DNA of 64,000 nt from Bacilli bacterium. Lineage in GTDB: Bacteria > Bacillota_I > Bacilli_A > RFN20 > DUOF01. Position 1 is the first letter of the stretch; each line of letters starts with the position of its first letter. The position numbers and the translations under genes were made by a program. Below the pieces are notes generated by a model. That model did not search any database. It was not told where the DNA came from and was given only the letters and a program-made list of their open reading frames with translations. Where the stretch lies: NCBI GenBank assembly GCA_017517765.1, contig JAFWYE010000006.1:744001-808000 (forward strand), given 5' to 3'. Positions 15,001 to 19,509 of this stretch are shown in pieces.

Positions 15001-18000
15001 GGTATGATGGTTATTATAGTGCAAAAGACCAAAATCAAACTTATTCAATGGTATCAATAAGTGATGCTTATGTAAGGATTGATGGTCAAGATTACGTAAT
15101 ATACGATGGATATTTGGTTGCTTCTAATGGTAACCCGGCTACTTATACTGAAATTAATGGAGACAATCAATTTGTGATTGGATCAATTACTTACACTATT
15201 AAAGATGGATTTGTATATTATAACAATAATGCAGACTATGAGATAATTAGGATGGGTTCAGGTATTGACCTTCAAACAGGCTTCGAGTATCAATGGATTA
15301 AAGATGCAGATAATTATATCGACGGAGCTAGAGATGCTAGTATGTTGAACTTCTGTAATGAGGATTCATATACGTTTACTACATGTCTAATTATAAATTG
15401 GCCTACATCTACTTTACTAGAAGAAGGTAAGTATATGCTTGCGTTGACTCTAAAAGATGGCAATGATAATGAAATGGCGTACTCTAATGATATTGATTCT
15501 GGAAACAGAATTTATGTATCAAGCTTTATAGATAGAACTCCACCTAGAGTTGCACTAAACAGCTTGACTCCAATATATGATGGCGAGAATATTACAGATA
15601 TTATTGTGGATAAAGAAAATGTTTATGCTTATCAAGTATATCCAAGTGCAGGTATTTATACATACCCAACTACAATTATTCTTGGTATTCAATTCTCAGA
15701 AAAAGTTATTTTACCAACAGATGGCGATGATGTGATAGATCAATATTTATGCGCATTACCAACATTAATGGTTCAATTTGCTAGAGGTGAAAACTATCAA
15801 GCAGATGATGTATATATTTCTCCATGTACAAATGGTGTGGATAATGGAACAATTAAGATTGTTGGAAGAAATATTCTTTATAAGTACAGATTGAATAAAG
15901 GCGACAATGGTACGTTGATTTATTCTGGAAAAGATAGTGCTAACAATAAGGTTAATGCAGGACCACAAATTGCCGATCCATTCGGCAATGCAATAACTGA
16001 TGAAGGTGCTCAAACTATCATCGATATTGTTCCTCATGGAGCGATAAAAGGTGACACCGATGCTCCATACATTGTTGATATTGTAAATAGTGGAAAATAT
16101 GTTAGAGAAAATAATACAGCATTAACATTTAAGGTTGTTTTCTCAGAGAAAGTTTCTGTATCATCTAGTTTCTACTTGAAGTTAGATATAAAGAAAGAAG
16201 ATGGAACAATAACTAATGGAATTGCTGTCTGTGCAGTAGTTCCACCAACTGATTTAGTAACTGATGTAGAATGTTCGTATACTTATAATGGAACCGAGGA
16301 TGTTGAAGTAAGTGTTCACATACTGACAAATAGAAGTGAACAAATACCAACTGCCGCAACAGGGGTAATGCTAGACAATATTAATCTTATAGGATTGTGC
16401 TATACATCTGATTGTAGCGATGTAGAAAATGTAATTACTAAGATTGTATACAACACGGATGGTAGCATTAATAGGGAACCAATTATAATGGATGCTGCAA
16501 GTAATGGATTGTCTAGAATACTTACAACTCCATATGTTGGAGAAACTTTGACAGAAGATGATTTACCAGTGCCAATTGTTTATCACAAAGATAACATGAT
16601 TGGTTGGTTCAATAATTCTGCTTATAACAGCTATGGATTCAAACTTAACAACAATACAAAGATGTTATACAATAGAGTTCTAACAATAGAAGTTCCACTT
16701 GTAGGAAAAATTGAGGAAGCTATTGAAATAGAAGGAAAAGAAATATCATTTACTGATGGAACAAATGTAACAACGCTAACTGGATTTACTTGTGTAGGAA
16801 ATACTGGAGAATCTATGTTGTCATGTTATAAAGAAGTTACTTTTGATGAAGTAGAGTCTATAACAGGAAAGAGTAAACTAGCATATAATAGTATTAACCA
16901 AATAAATAACTTGATGTTTGATACTTCTAAGGTTGTTAGAGCATATGAACAATATCAACTTATTGTGGAAATCAATAAATCTGCAGTAAACTTAAATATT
17001 AATGATGGAACTTATACGCTTGTATTCAATAGATCATTTGATACAAATGCCTCATCTATGTATAGAGAAATCAGTGGATTTATGTGTACTAGTGATGGAG
17101 ATAGTTATATTTGTAAGAAAGTTATGCAATATGCAGATGTAAATGCTCTTACAGTTGGAGAATTTGACAATGTATATTCAATAGGTAGTGCTTTAGTAAC
17201 TACAGCTAGTGTAGAATATGTGTTACCACATTCATGTGGAGTTATATCAGGATATCCATGCGACTTTACTTTAGAAGTATTACATAGAGGACCTGTTGAC
17301 ATCACTATTAGCGATAAGATTATACCTGTTAATTCACTAACAGATGGTGGAGGAAATCCAGTTATAACTAAGACAATAATTAGAAGAAATACAAATGGTA
17401 TATTAGATATATATCAATTTGAAATGGGTGCTGAAGCGTCATTGTCTAAGACATTTATAAAAGATAAAAATGCTAATGCTGATGCTTACTATTTGAAAGT
17501 AAATGGAAGCACAGTTACAATAACATCTATATCTAAAGTTATTCTAGATAATGCAAGAAATATATATGCTGCACGTTTATATAATACATATGTTTCTGAT
17601 ACGCAATTAATTAACAATAATATTAGTGATAATGAGTTTGTAAACAATACAACAATACTAAATGATTATAAACTTACAAATAACATTGACTTAAGAACAA
17701 ATGGCGAAAAGAAATCAATATTATTTAATCACGCTTACTATGATGTAACTAACCCACTTCTAGGTGTTAGCGATGATACTTTAGAAACTCCATGGGATAG
17801 TGAATTCAAGTTAGCAATATTGAATAATAATGTAATACAAATACTTGCAAATCAAAGCATTTATGACGAAAGTTATTATATCAATAATAAAGAAAATGAT
17901 TTGGCAGCAATTATTAAAGTAAGAGATCATAATTACTCTATTGATATTAATTATATAGACGAAAAGATTAGACCGTTGCTTAAGATAGATGCTAACTATG

Positions 18001-19328
18001 AAATTTCTGTTACAGGATATCAATCATTCTATATTGAAGAAGATGATGTATATGCACATGTACTATTATTCAATGTTACAGGCATTTCTGGAGAAATAGG
18101 AAGTGCTAATATAGAGCTTACATTAGATGGTAATATTTCAGATGATGCAGGTAATACTTCTGATTTAAGTGTTAGCGCTAATACAGTTTCTTCAATAACC
18201 ATTAAAGTGGATAATGAGAAGTTGGATGTTATTTACACAGATACTTCTAGCGAATACGACTTTGTTAACTATATTTCTCTTCAAGGTCAAAATAATATCG
18301 AAGCAGCTAATACTGTATTAGTATATCTACAAAAGGTAATTAATGATACAGTTGCTAATAAGTGTGGAGATAGCTCTAACTTTGCAGAATGCTATTACAC
18401 AGTTAGAACGGAAAACTTATTATCTGAATATGTTGGTAATGATCCTTTATTAGAAGGAAATACAGGTGTTAGTTATGGTTCTAACAGTACACTTAATATT
18501 AGATTGAAATTAAAATCATATATAAGCGATTCAACATTTACTGTAACATACAAAGGTGTAAGCTTCGCTTGTACTAAGGATGGAGATATGTACGCAGATT
18601 GTTCTGGTACAGTATCTGGATCTAATAATATTGGTGTAAGTAGCGTTCCACCAACTGCAGATACTTCGGCTGAGGAAATTGCTAAGACAATTTACATTGA
18701 TGATGAAGGCAAAAAGCAATCTAAGCTATATGAAACTCCAACTCATGATTCTATCGAATTTGTTGAAGGTTACTTAAATGGAAGTTTAAATAGCATTGTT
18801 GATTTGGTAAGTACTAATACTGTAAATAGTTATGTAAAATATGATGTTGTTTACTACATTTCTACATTTGTTGTAGATAAGGCTGGAAATGTTAGTGAAG
18901 ATGTAAGAATAATTCATATAGTTAACAGAACTAATTCTGGAGTGGTTGTTACTACTTCAAGTGGTGTTAACACATATACAATTACTCAAGGAGCTTCATT
19001 TAACTTACCAGAATTAATTGCTACTATTACAGATTTCCATACTCACACAATGACAGATGTTGAAAATTACAACGTGTTCTTTGAATACAATGGAAGAAGA
19101 GTTAACACAATCGACACAAGTCTTGTAGGCACATATAAAGTGTATGCACAAACTAATGTTGATGGTGATGTAATTACTCAACTTGTATACACTTTGAATG
19201 TTGAAGATGGATATGTAGAGGTGGTAGGAACTACTGGTAACTATGCACCGATGATAATTATGATAATCATGTATATGGCTATAATTGCTACTGCGATTTA
19301 TATCCAAAAAAGAAAAAAGATTATCTAA
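3..19328 (+). CDS. Giant cell-surface protein, LamG and Ig-like supermodules, 5' partial
   Basis: The frame is open from the first complete codon of the window, and the first ATG (24) has no ribosome binding site and no signal peptide after it, so the gene begins to the left and the protein exceeds 6,440 residues. Seven LamG-like (concanavalin A lectin fold) domains open with a W-x-D-x-[ST]-G type motif near 370, 2575, 4965, 7297, 9870, 14295 and 16600. Each is followed by a WLD-x-YYHS-like motif (the last strongly diverged), an Ig-like domain with D-N/K-A-G-N, a module with a GDNG motif, and a module with a cysteine pair. The C-terminus (19240-19328) is a hydrophobic helix followed by QKRKKII, a membrane anchor with positive stop-transfer; there is no LPXTG. 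LamG domains in surface proteins usually bind glycans or host matrix, so an adhesin role is inferred. A terminator follows directly. The exact ligand is unknown. Confidence 0.85.
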   Translation, partial: GTNYSSSMKLTIKYELVSVNEGHIISNNPNPKYLKFTVIIENISVVNSQGVDVSGYVGLYVENSLIYDDSDADSISNLHNSNNNDLANANSTSFLSTYPVMLNNVEIGAPSISPMSPQDVTKWYDLVTGEYATQIADSQGALNISEWIVCYSTGAHPIASCVRTGSGWYDNALLMSSNASVSVNLPYTLGDGNHSLVKDYTFEVIVKPETSTMSIAGITFSGLSTTSMQQLAIVKKGTNITAYVNGAPVSVTGTLPTTITDGVSIEGASKLYAVRSYKVALTIAELNNNKGRDVTRYSDMSKLANRENFVTKGLISWLDSYYHSPNISKESEVYQISINTNSFNIGNNGELIGGLNLDKSCYIFAKNYNDAYSFNCVSGEANKFEVGQQLKYTVSGPNGSYDVVDGKFQIGSEIYSLDTNYVIDSSGRKTPLYIDDDNVLSFMFGTAYYAVSFGMTSDLSVPNEDGEYTLVVRLEDNAGNVTTYRYYKEFITDTTSPYVTGIEVLTKSNNEDSSAHVWNKYNQDGNPYDYYSIGGKIIIMISYSEAIRSIDKLNAPVLRFTSGALVTDRELIESTVFGTSIVYTYVIKDDTPTKERDRVGDDGIISILYSPSAEVTDVALNQTENTNLVTLDFDDDYTMDYLVGDTSKSPLTVNNAYLNINDDASPVLETYYGYMPYAMIAKPFIESIKIEGAIVRTDNNMTYYLFNSGLNKYATITITFNKLINTPDGDFTLPIVASSAAGDKEFIFTCDSIGTNSATKQVECEYTFNTGDDSYGLTIGKDLLYNFYDIANNKMSEFDYDGDERLQVEDDSSYLDKAININKAGNDNSGVHDKIIIVDTQIATLEENLDSSANDNKVWHDLSGNSHVVTVTNIQDNIWFDKDDYDDDVYWNNGLIMPNGTGIVVSGLSLGVLHESAGFVAYVTDPSKAAYTIEVAYIGSIKVNNTAYPRSETITTINIRGEGILRDVNISSTSDDTIIYSLRASNLRLSDSELNVNKALDARRYGNAYEDIEDISGYITKGNEIWLDAYYHSGYRVNDVTLKETVTINVDRSGADSYEDAPIDYNNSKFIWAPIHDKDMFDMTYWEENGTPLASYRQMGADGYKDEFTIPYPTSDGSYILWVYLIDTAMNEVVYKYSNEFVVDLKSATVDGVEMIYTTCNSRDICNAGDKVGFMVSFSEAIGTGTSDETLYNFARITIGEKEATNLANLVLARKGMYITFLYTIREEDESLGNKDARGNAGDNGEIVLTYMTTAGGLHDALGNNETVATTYTTNKIKGNSTNSTYNKVATADTVYPFVTRLRLTTTSNNAVNGGLTYYYFKANDVVTIEVTMNEQVVATGDVTLTLTGIDNSETPVSVTTRACELGNTPTLTFICSYTVISTNNIRDLVVTAIGGYSLINDLADNNAESTDNIEAVFNYKNMNVTSATSTQIVPDACININAAYDGNCSTIREKNSNAVLDVKAPTVDIGGLHTEDGKYSDKDGKVTINSKHKATYVITIKDVWAMHNVVDLSTIVYSLAGVEFTMTKSEDSISGKQFNTLTTSDKAVYIATSGSIKAKLTYTFIELINTFDRGFDNAHIDGATYSEILNDTLVLNLIIEEATGDGEVTITSKANTVQDKAGNYSIQSTNEAKKLFVDNKIPTIQEDIMDDNYWYDVTGNNKSGILNFDFGNYGFVHSDMEKSASRFIDNGLRLAEGHTVVIGSEDNSLNLKNYYTIELLVKFTSESSDTGVIKYNSSSYGINMSGCSNNLCHIVIRRNGANGVSYSMRVANSTVDTLPDGSALSSSSATIKSLTISGSEGLTVYGLRVYNRYLTNNEIINNIRIDARRYAAQTYANLNNMNGYVTSGIVSMLDGYYNSLPNGGTQIELTLDTETAYVVENTAAELNLKKSGYKWINVSNDNYTVSLTNGVVDDAAAANSGDISVYRQFASNAGKKVKINLPTENGAYVLFVQLVDKAGNYRVYRYEQPIVIDKVEEELVDIKVICNDDQLHNAGSAYTDVDTGCIYNTATDSYLYRYKAGNTIKIIASYTRPVASAVTGTMKIGGTSVALENTAAGTMNVVYTYVVKNGDNGYVEFALGTNVLDQYNFYFDNGITEFEKLDNKYHNFSVLVDTNTAKVSDIKIFNDVAVSINGTKYSIYRDVDKEEIKYVYYLSNTYTNGIGVVNCHDNIATIDGTYYLIDLYSKKVTKVTFGTDNVINKEVEYSLVNNTFVVGNIKYEISNTTIYAYTMLTVSLNTSFIIGTTNYTILKNSNDTRIIGVKDNSNNNVYDTLEGHKDHSYLENNVRYYVYKSGETFSFEIIFTENVLTASVTYDLYYNNLDTSDQSTYMTRTCTNSIIENNRVVCSYTFDGTNGYNYYIGKVSVTNADTDYVGNPVDVFTLASSSDKNIDFRNDSPGADTNKIDKFVLVDNSVPTINTSDPNYIVEDINNWLDITGRGNDATIQTISSTGYIYQTGENDFFDNGVKAANISIPVTLGNVEVDTNYIASDYTLEMYVRVMGSGNNILFINNNAVYDFGDTQAYVHLAIVKHNGVVDIYKNGGTPSRITGLSEIDSVNIQASNMYVYTFRASILAFTLEEISHNMSIDISRYKNHNKLGCLTSYSSGSECSDTDTYVTKGIETWLDGYFHSTWLLSPSENTFKVKLEDSKVTLSSINYYKNSGIDYDHSYYYISNDESEYFSFASFGVVDGSVSLSTSGIRSENSNEIVIPLVRGDMQSCYIWLYLQDNAGNARVYRYNVAYTVFDMPINVTAVEVVNVNKTNTSELCDDNEKYACLSNGDAFTVVVSHSSSVVNVSTMTPEFYTTDITMNGVTYNLGELTNISNVTKAVRGLSVYYTYKIKGPMDRTLNGDNGLINFNYSASGTNVFNQSVNTDFDSITLNNTGITIDNKGDALSSYYGYIVVVDTQRPFVTNFEYVHDETVGDFSTYTVDGVTYYYLAISKVITVNVTFSEPVISDNANTKKFNLTLASQTDSTWLKVASCTINDDYLGAVCTYTVLNGEDTGTDELDKSVYVKEFTGLNLFDKSKNQISDYSNTTNVLAEDASNDTSSNLDVSDYARNIHTPKNRVIIVDTLAPVISITRTDPTVNKSNGEVDYYVKENDEYVYTLVIKDTNVSQLYYMVLANAYINSCISDGGGSTTIGAGTRECATYSHFMLDENLTVEFTADTLIGDNNIDYNPTTLAAAENRLTITIKLKAGNGNGIVYPVLNYNSIIDRAGNNVVIVKDVDATGDSLYLPNNVVSKVNGPSDNYVDMSTIYPFYIDNTGVVADFTREETETNYIDGYEPDKLAWYDNAGRGSVELTSTGYSDIDPWASDSLLSSVGGYVYLPNTVFKDSAMSKFTTVVTFSRHLHTPTAQGYLVHTDRLKVLLSGDKLIVINESTNVFEFNLSEFVNSLVITYDGSNLIASLNGVSQTKSNVTLRDNAGDKTYLLYGCDENITIYLHSFMLYDRVLTENEIELEELINAARYMRNYYIVDSEGKNTTDYAYSVGETMYVKFKLTNPLTSALVNQTASVLFDGMSAMTFTCSGSTGDLYVSCSTNVTTAINMAHYTLSNVRASNTNKIGGYYIAKEATPDSITVGYNYYETNGIVKWLDAYFKDGNYCSIPGGDCTNLANVMTTIDLSDANVMNSTVADDTVVGSGIAVNNNGTKYSHLYYSWQNREIVHTSIDWTNNIPVTNNSNYGYNTTSGKFYVPLAELTTGKWYLWIKVVDNAGNETIFKDENPYYIINDEAVLTGFDIMPNENAVNNMYYSAGDVVTIVASFSKSISIHKDAMLGFNSGAANTMNVRISFGGIGYKGTFDASNVNFNLCNAGEENKNNIKCSGEAGNPYYIGINIIFTYTITRQDVDNLRSSNGDNGTMAFTFMLGTSIKDISGAEVNLDSNIQYASLHETSMKFNVDADSIKVEDGGNYVTSYSPSTHKALIEDYFDGAYVAEPENNGNGDIVYTSSTEMYYSVSSDTTGKTIYLLLYYSYALDELFKFNATFTSLYNDSNVLNLTCEPYTINSTNRYSLCKNEIAPVSKFEPDSFETIISGAYNTNADILNELESITAPTGTGTRYTFTFKNALNTDTSFVAYLRKTNDEKDRDVIMVVCQPMTNSATTTCSYELNDNNTKQLSEYKYLANYIDTNPQAVNMIESFEYEGIDPSQSYENGTLIKINVKFNDVVTYVVARDFSARLYDSETGRYEVISCSGDTTTIGASADHGAYSTTKCMFVVSRVNSVDLTNYLSALNADTKSPWLQGFETVAIKAGATTDSAIANGTYVYDYDDFEAITEVSYARGSYIYYRVHFTEYVKFDSNMYLYASSSAGFRMFTCLPTPGFAETTLCYSRVDNVEEVSRMSPVVILESENVTHASAYGGGVFTDENHQVLNVSAYDYVVVYDNTSSDSQNATIYKNDGTLVKTIDNIKDRASNPLDVSVNLVELGNVIIDPVKPKWESTDKSGNHYIEIKVTYDPENNRITYHDYIENSQSLNAVSINSNRFSINSIDYYLNSDQSGIYWYDIYADHTTMVGNYVVIHGIEYTYSVDGDAHKLTSTDGDVILGTYHSASNEVIFKYNNNDYTLNLSNKLVTWYDRYEALFNSNKVATISYASRSKTISNTNTIIFDDLTDMSFDTSKFQVIIDNEDHAMTSSISASDASLVNGNVLGFNVIEYEEIGELNAGGVAKEDAVTNRITYVSSLIKVDIVSYQYHYNFRSKLRMVISVESLTTDDYRLSYRFLDGAFLDSANPTNPSAYIYEGILTTDEQFADNTPPRAYLGQDDITTWNDISGNSYDAKLSGGMWNSDYDGYKGKVLFEPEEGNVYSTELYEGVQRDSFVNENYFSRTMFKANFTIEMLVYLESPNTIKLYTIGNATNPEAETKSIYLSAGYSHVAVVYTIDDTNHRYLMSTYVNGTLDANGIVSNEGIYDNIDRVYETSAEKINPQIDYVQFGDNYVIHSIRVISGYDLLEETFMKYLPKLIETNYKLDMDRYAGTKLYNGTDINIASINDYDTSYLNIWYDGYYSAKDQNQTYSMVSISDAYVRIDGQDYVIYDGYLVASNGNPATYTEINGDNQFVIGSITYTIKDGFVYYNNNADYEIIRMGSGIDLQTGFEYQWIKDADNYIDGARDASMLNFCNEDSYTFTTCLIINWPTSTLLEEGKYMLALTLKDGNDNEMAYSNDIDSGNRIYVSSFIDRTPPRVALNSLTPIYDGENITDIIVDKENVYAYQVYPSAGIYTYPTTIILGIQFSEKVILPTDGDDVIDQYLCALPTLMVQFARGENYQADDVYISPCTNGVDNGTIKIVGRNILYKYRLNKGDNGTLIYSGKDSANNKVNAGPQIADPFGNAITDEGAQTIIDIVPHGAIKGDTDAPYIVDIVNSGKYVRENNTALTFKVVFSEKVSVSSSFYLKLDIKKEDGTITNGIAVCAVVPPTDLVTDVECSYTYNGTEDVEVSVHILTNRSEQIPTAATGVMLDNINLIGLCYTSDCSDVENVITKIVYNTDGSINREPIIMDAASNGLSRILTTPYVGETLTEDDLPVPIVYHKDNMIGWFNNSAYNSYGFKLNNNTKMLYNRVLTIEVPLVGKIEEAIEIEGKEISFTDGTNVTTLTGFTCVGNTGESMLSCYKEVTFDEVESITGKSKLAYNSINQINNLMFDTSKVVRAYEQYQLIVEINKSAVNLNINDGTYTLVFNRSFDTNASSMYREISGFMCTSDGDSYICKKVMQYADVNALTVGEFDNVYSIGSALVTTASVEYVLPHSCGVISGYPCDFTLEVLHRGPVDITISDKIIPVNSLTDGGGNPVITKTIIRRNTNGILDIYQFEMGAEASLSKTFIKDKNANADAYYLKVNGSTVTITSISKVILDNARNIYAARLYNTYVSDTQLINNNISDNEFVNNTTILNDYKLTNNIDLRTNGEKKSILFNHAYYDVTNPLLGVSDDTLETPWDSEFKLAILNNNVIQILANQSIYDESYYINNKENDLAAIIKVRDHNYSIDINYIDEKIRPLLKIDANYEISVTGYQSFYIEEDDVYAHVLLFNVTGISGEIGSANIELTLDGNISDDAGNTSDLSVSANTVSSITIKVDNEKLDVIYTDTSSEYDFVNYISLQGQNNIEAANTVLVYLQKVINDTVANKCGDSSNFAECYYTVRTENLLSEYVGNDPLLEGNTGVSYGSNSTLNIRLKLKSYISDSTFTVTYKGVSFACTKDGDMYADCSGTVSGSNNIGVSSVPPTADTSAEEIAKTIYIDDEGKKQSKLYETPTHDSIEFVEGYLNGSLNSIVDLVSTNTVNSYVKYDVVYYISTFVVDKAGNVSEDVRIIHIVNRTNSGVVVTTSSGVNTYTITQGASFNLPELIATITDFHTHTMTDVENYNVFFEYNGRRVNTIDTSLVGTYKVYAQTNVDGDVITQLVYTLNVEDGYVEVVGTTGNYAPMIIMIIMYMAIIATAIYIQKRKKII
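1150..1365 (+). repeat. Short beta-hairpin-like repeats inserted in giant protein 1, site 1
   Basis: Two to three copies of a short unit of the form [FV]-x-[IV]-G-x-x-x-Y-x-[ILV] (KFEVGQQLKYTV, KFQIGSEIYSL, then MFGTAYYAV) sit between the WLDSYYHS motif and the Ig-like domain with DNAGN. The same kind of unit recurs at other sites in the giants. The assignment is by eye and each copy is short. Confidence 0.5.
6387..6805 (+). repeat. Short beta-hairpin-like repeats inserted in giant protein 1, site 2
   Basis: Four successive units read SINGTKYSIY, TIDGTYYLID, VVGNIKYEIS and IIGTTNYTIL, about 25-45 residues apart. They interrupt the Ig-like module between the GDNG motif (6210) and the cysteine-pair motif (7003-7042). 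The pattern of a G turn followed by an aromatic-alternating strand suggests a run of beta hairpins, possibly a small blade or solenoid. I do not recognise a named family. Confidence 0.55.
13441..13715 (+). repeat. Short beta-hairpin-like repeats inserted in giant protein 1, site 3
   Basis: Units read RFSINSIDYYLN, YVVIHGIEYTYS, VILGTYHSAS and IFKYNNNDYTLN. They lie in the expanded fifth supermodule, before a short Ig-like stretch and the sixth LamG domain. They match the unit seen at 6387-6805 in pattern but not closely in residues. Confidence 0.5.
15060..15245 (+). repeat. Short beta-hairpin-like repeats inserted in giant protein 1, site 4
   Basis: Two clear units, YVRIDGQDYVIYDG and FVIGSITYTIKDG, lie directly after the sixth WLD-type motif (WYDGYYSA). 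This is the same relative position as site 1, so the insert may be an ancestral part of some supermodules that others have lost. Confidence 0.5.
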
Positions 19329-19335
19329 ATAAAAA

Positions 19336-19370
19336 GAGAGGTTGACTGACAACGGTCATCCTCTTTTTTT
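19336..19370 (+). terminator. Rho-independent terminator of giant gene 1
   Basis: Begins 8 bases after the TAA stop. The left arm GAGGTTGAC pairs with GTCATCCTC (one T-T mismatch), flanked by an A-run on the left and seven T after the right arm. Confidence 0.85.
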
Positions 19371-19393
19371 ATATAATATTTATAATATTATAT
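19371..19393. repeat. AT-only perfect palindrome upstream of giant gene 2
   Basis: The arms ATATAATATT and AATATTATAT are perfect reverse complements around a TAT spacer, directly after the terminator T-run. A palindrome with the same TAT spacer sits at the matching place upstream of gene 3 (33981-33999). Each arm contains a TATAAT-like hexamer. The role is unknown: operator, extended hairpin, or chance in AT-rich DNA. Confidence 0.5.
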
Positions 19394-19430
19394 TATTTTA
19401 CACATTATTTTAAAAAATCGCCTCAAAACC

Positions 19431-19459
19431 TACATTATTTAGGGTAAGTATTATACAAT
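19431..19459 (+). promoter_or_regulatory. Candidate promoter of giant gene 2
   Basis: A -10-like TACAAT lies at 19454-19459. The hexamer 17 bases upstream (TACATT) is a poor -35. The main support is position: relative to the upstream AT palindrome it lies where the much better gene 3 promoter lies (34040-34068). A 7-bp hairpin (19467-19485, CATCTAA / TTAGGTG) falls in the inferred leader. Confidence 0.4.
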
Positions 19460-19509
19460 TTAAGTACATCTAATAACGTTAGGTGTTGTTTGTTATGGGG
19501 GTATTTTAT

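Larger units (their letters stand above)
358..17755 (+). repeat. Seven-fold LamG + WLDxYY + Ig supermodule array in giant protein 1
   Basis: Protein-level repeats, strongly diverged in DNA. LamG openings lie near 370, 2575, 4965, 7297, 9870, 14295 and 16600. The motif G-[IL]-x-x-WLD-x-YYHS (variants MLDGYYNS, WLDGYFHS, WLDAYFKD, WYDGYYSA) lies near 938, 3070, 5546, 7859, 10771 and 14989, with a degenerate HAYYDV form near 17730. Spacing is about 2.1-2.9 kb except for the fifth unit, which is expanded to about 4.2 kb by extra Ig-like modules. Unit boundaries are approximate. Confidence 0.75.

Noticed and set aside
358..17755. Possible CRISPR or DNA satellite array in gene 1
   Set aside because: The repeats are conserved at protein level only; there are no regularly spaced near-identical DNA repeats.
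19014..19352. 112-codon open frame on the - strand (also 55331-55678 and many shorter ones)
   Set aside because: These lie antisense to the giant genes, have no ribosome binding site or recognisable domain, and reflect biased codon use on the + strand.
19483..19485. TTG start for giant gene 2
   Set aside because: ATG 19510 has a G-tract ribosome binding site at the right distance and starts a proper signal peptide.
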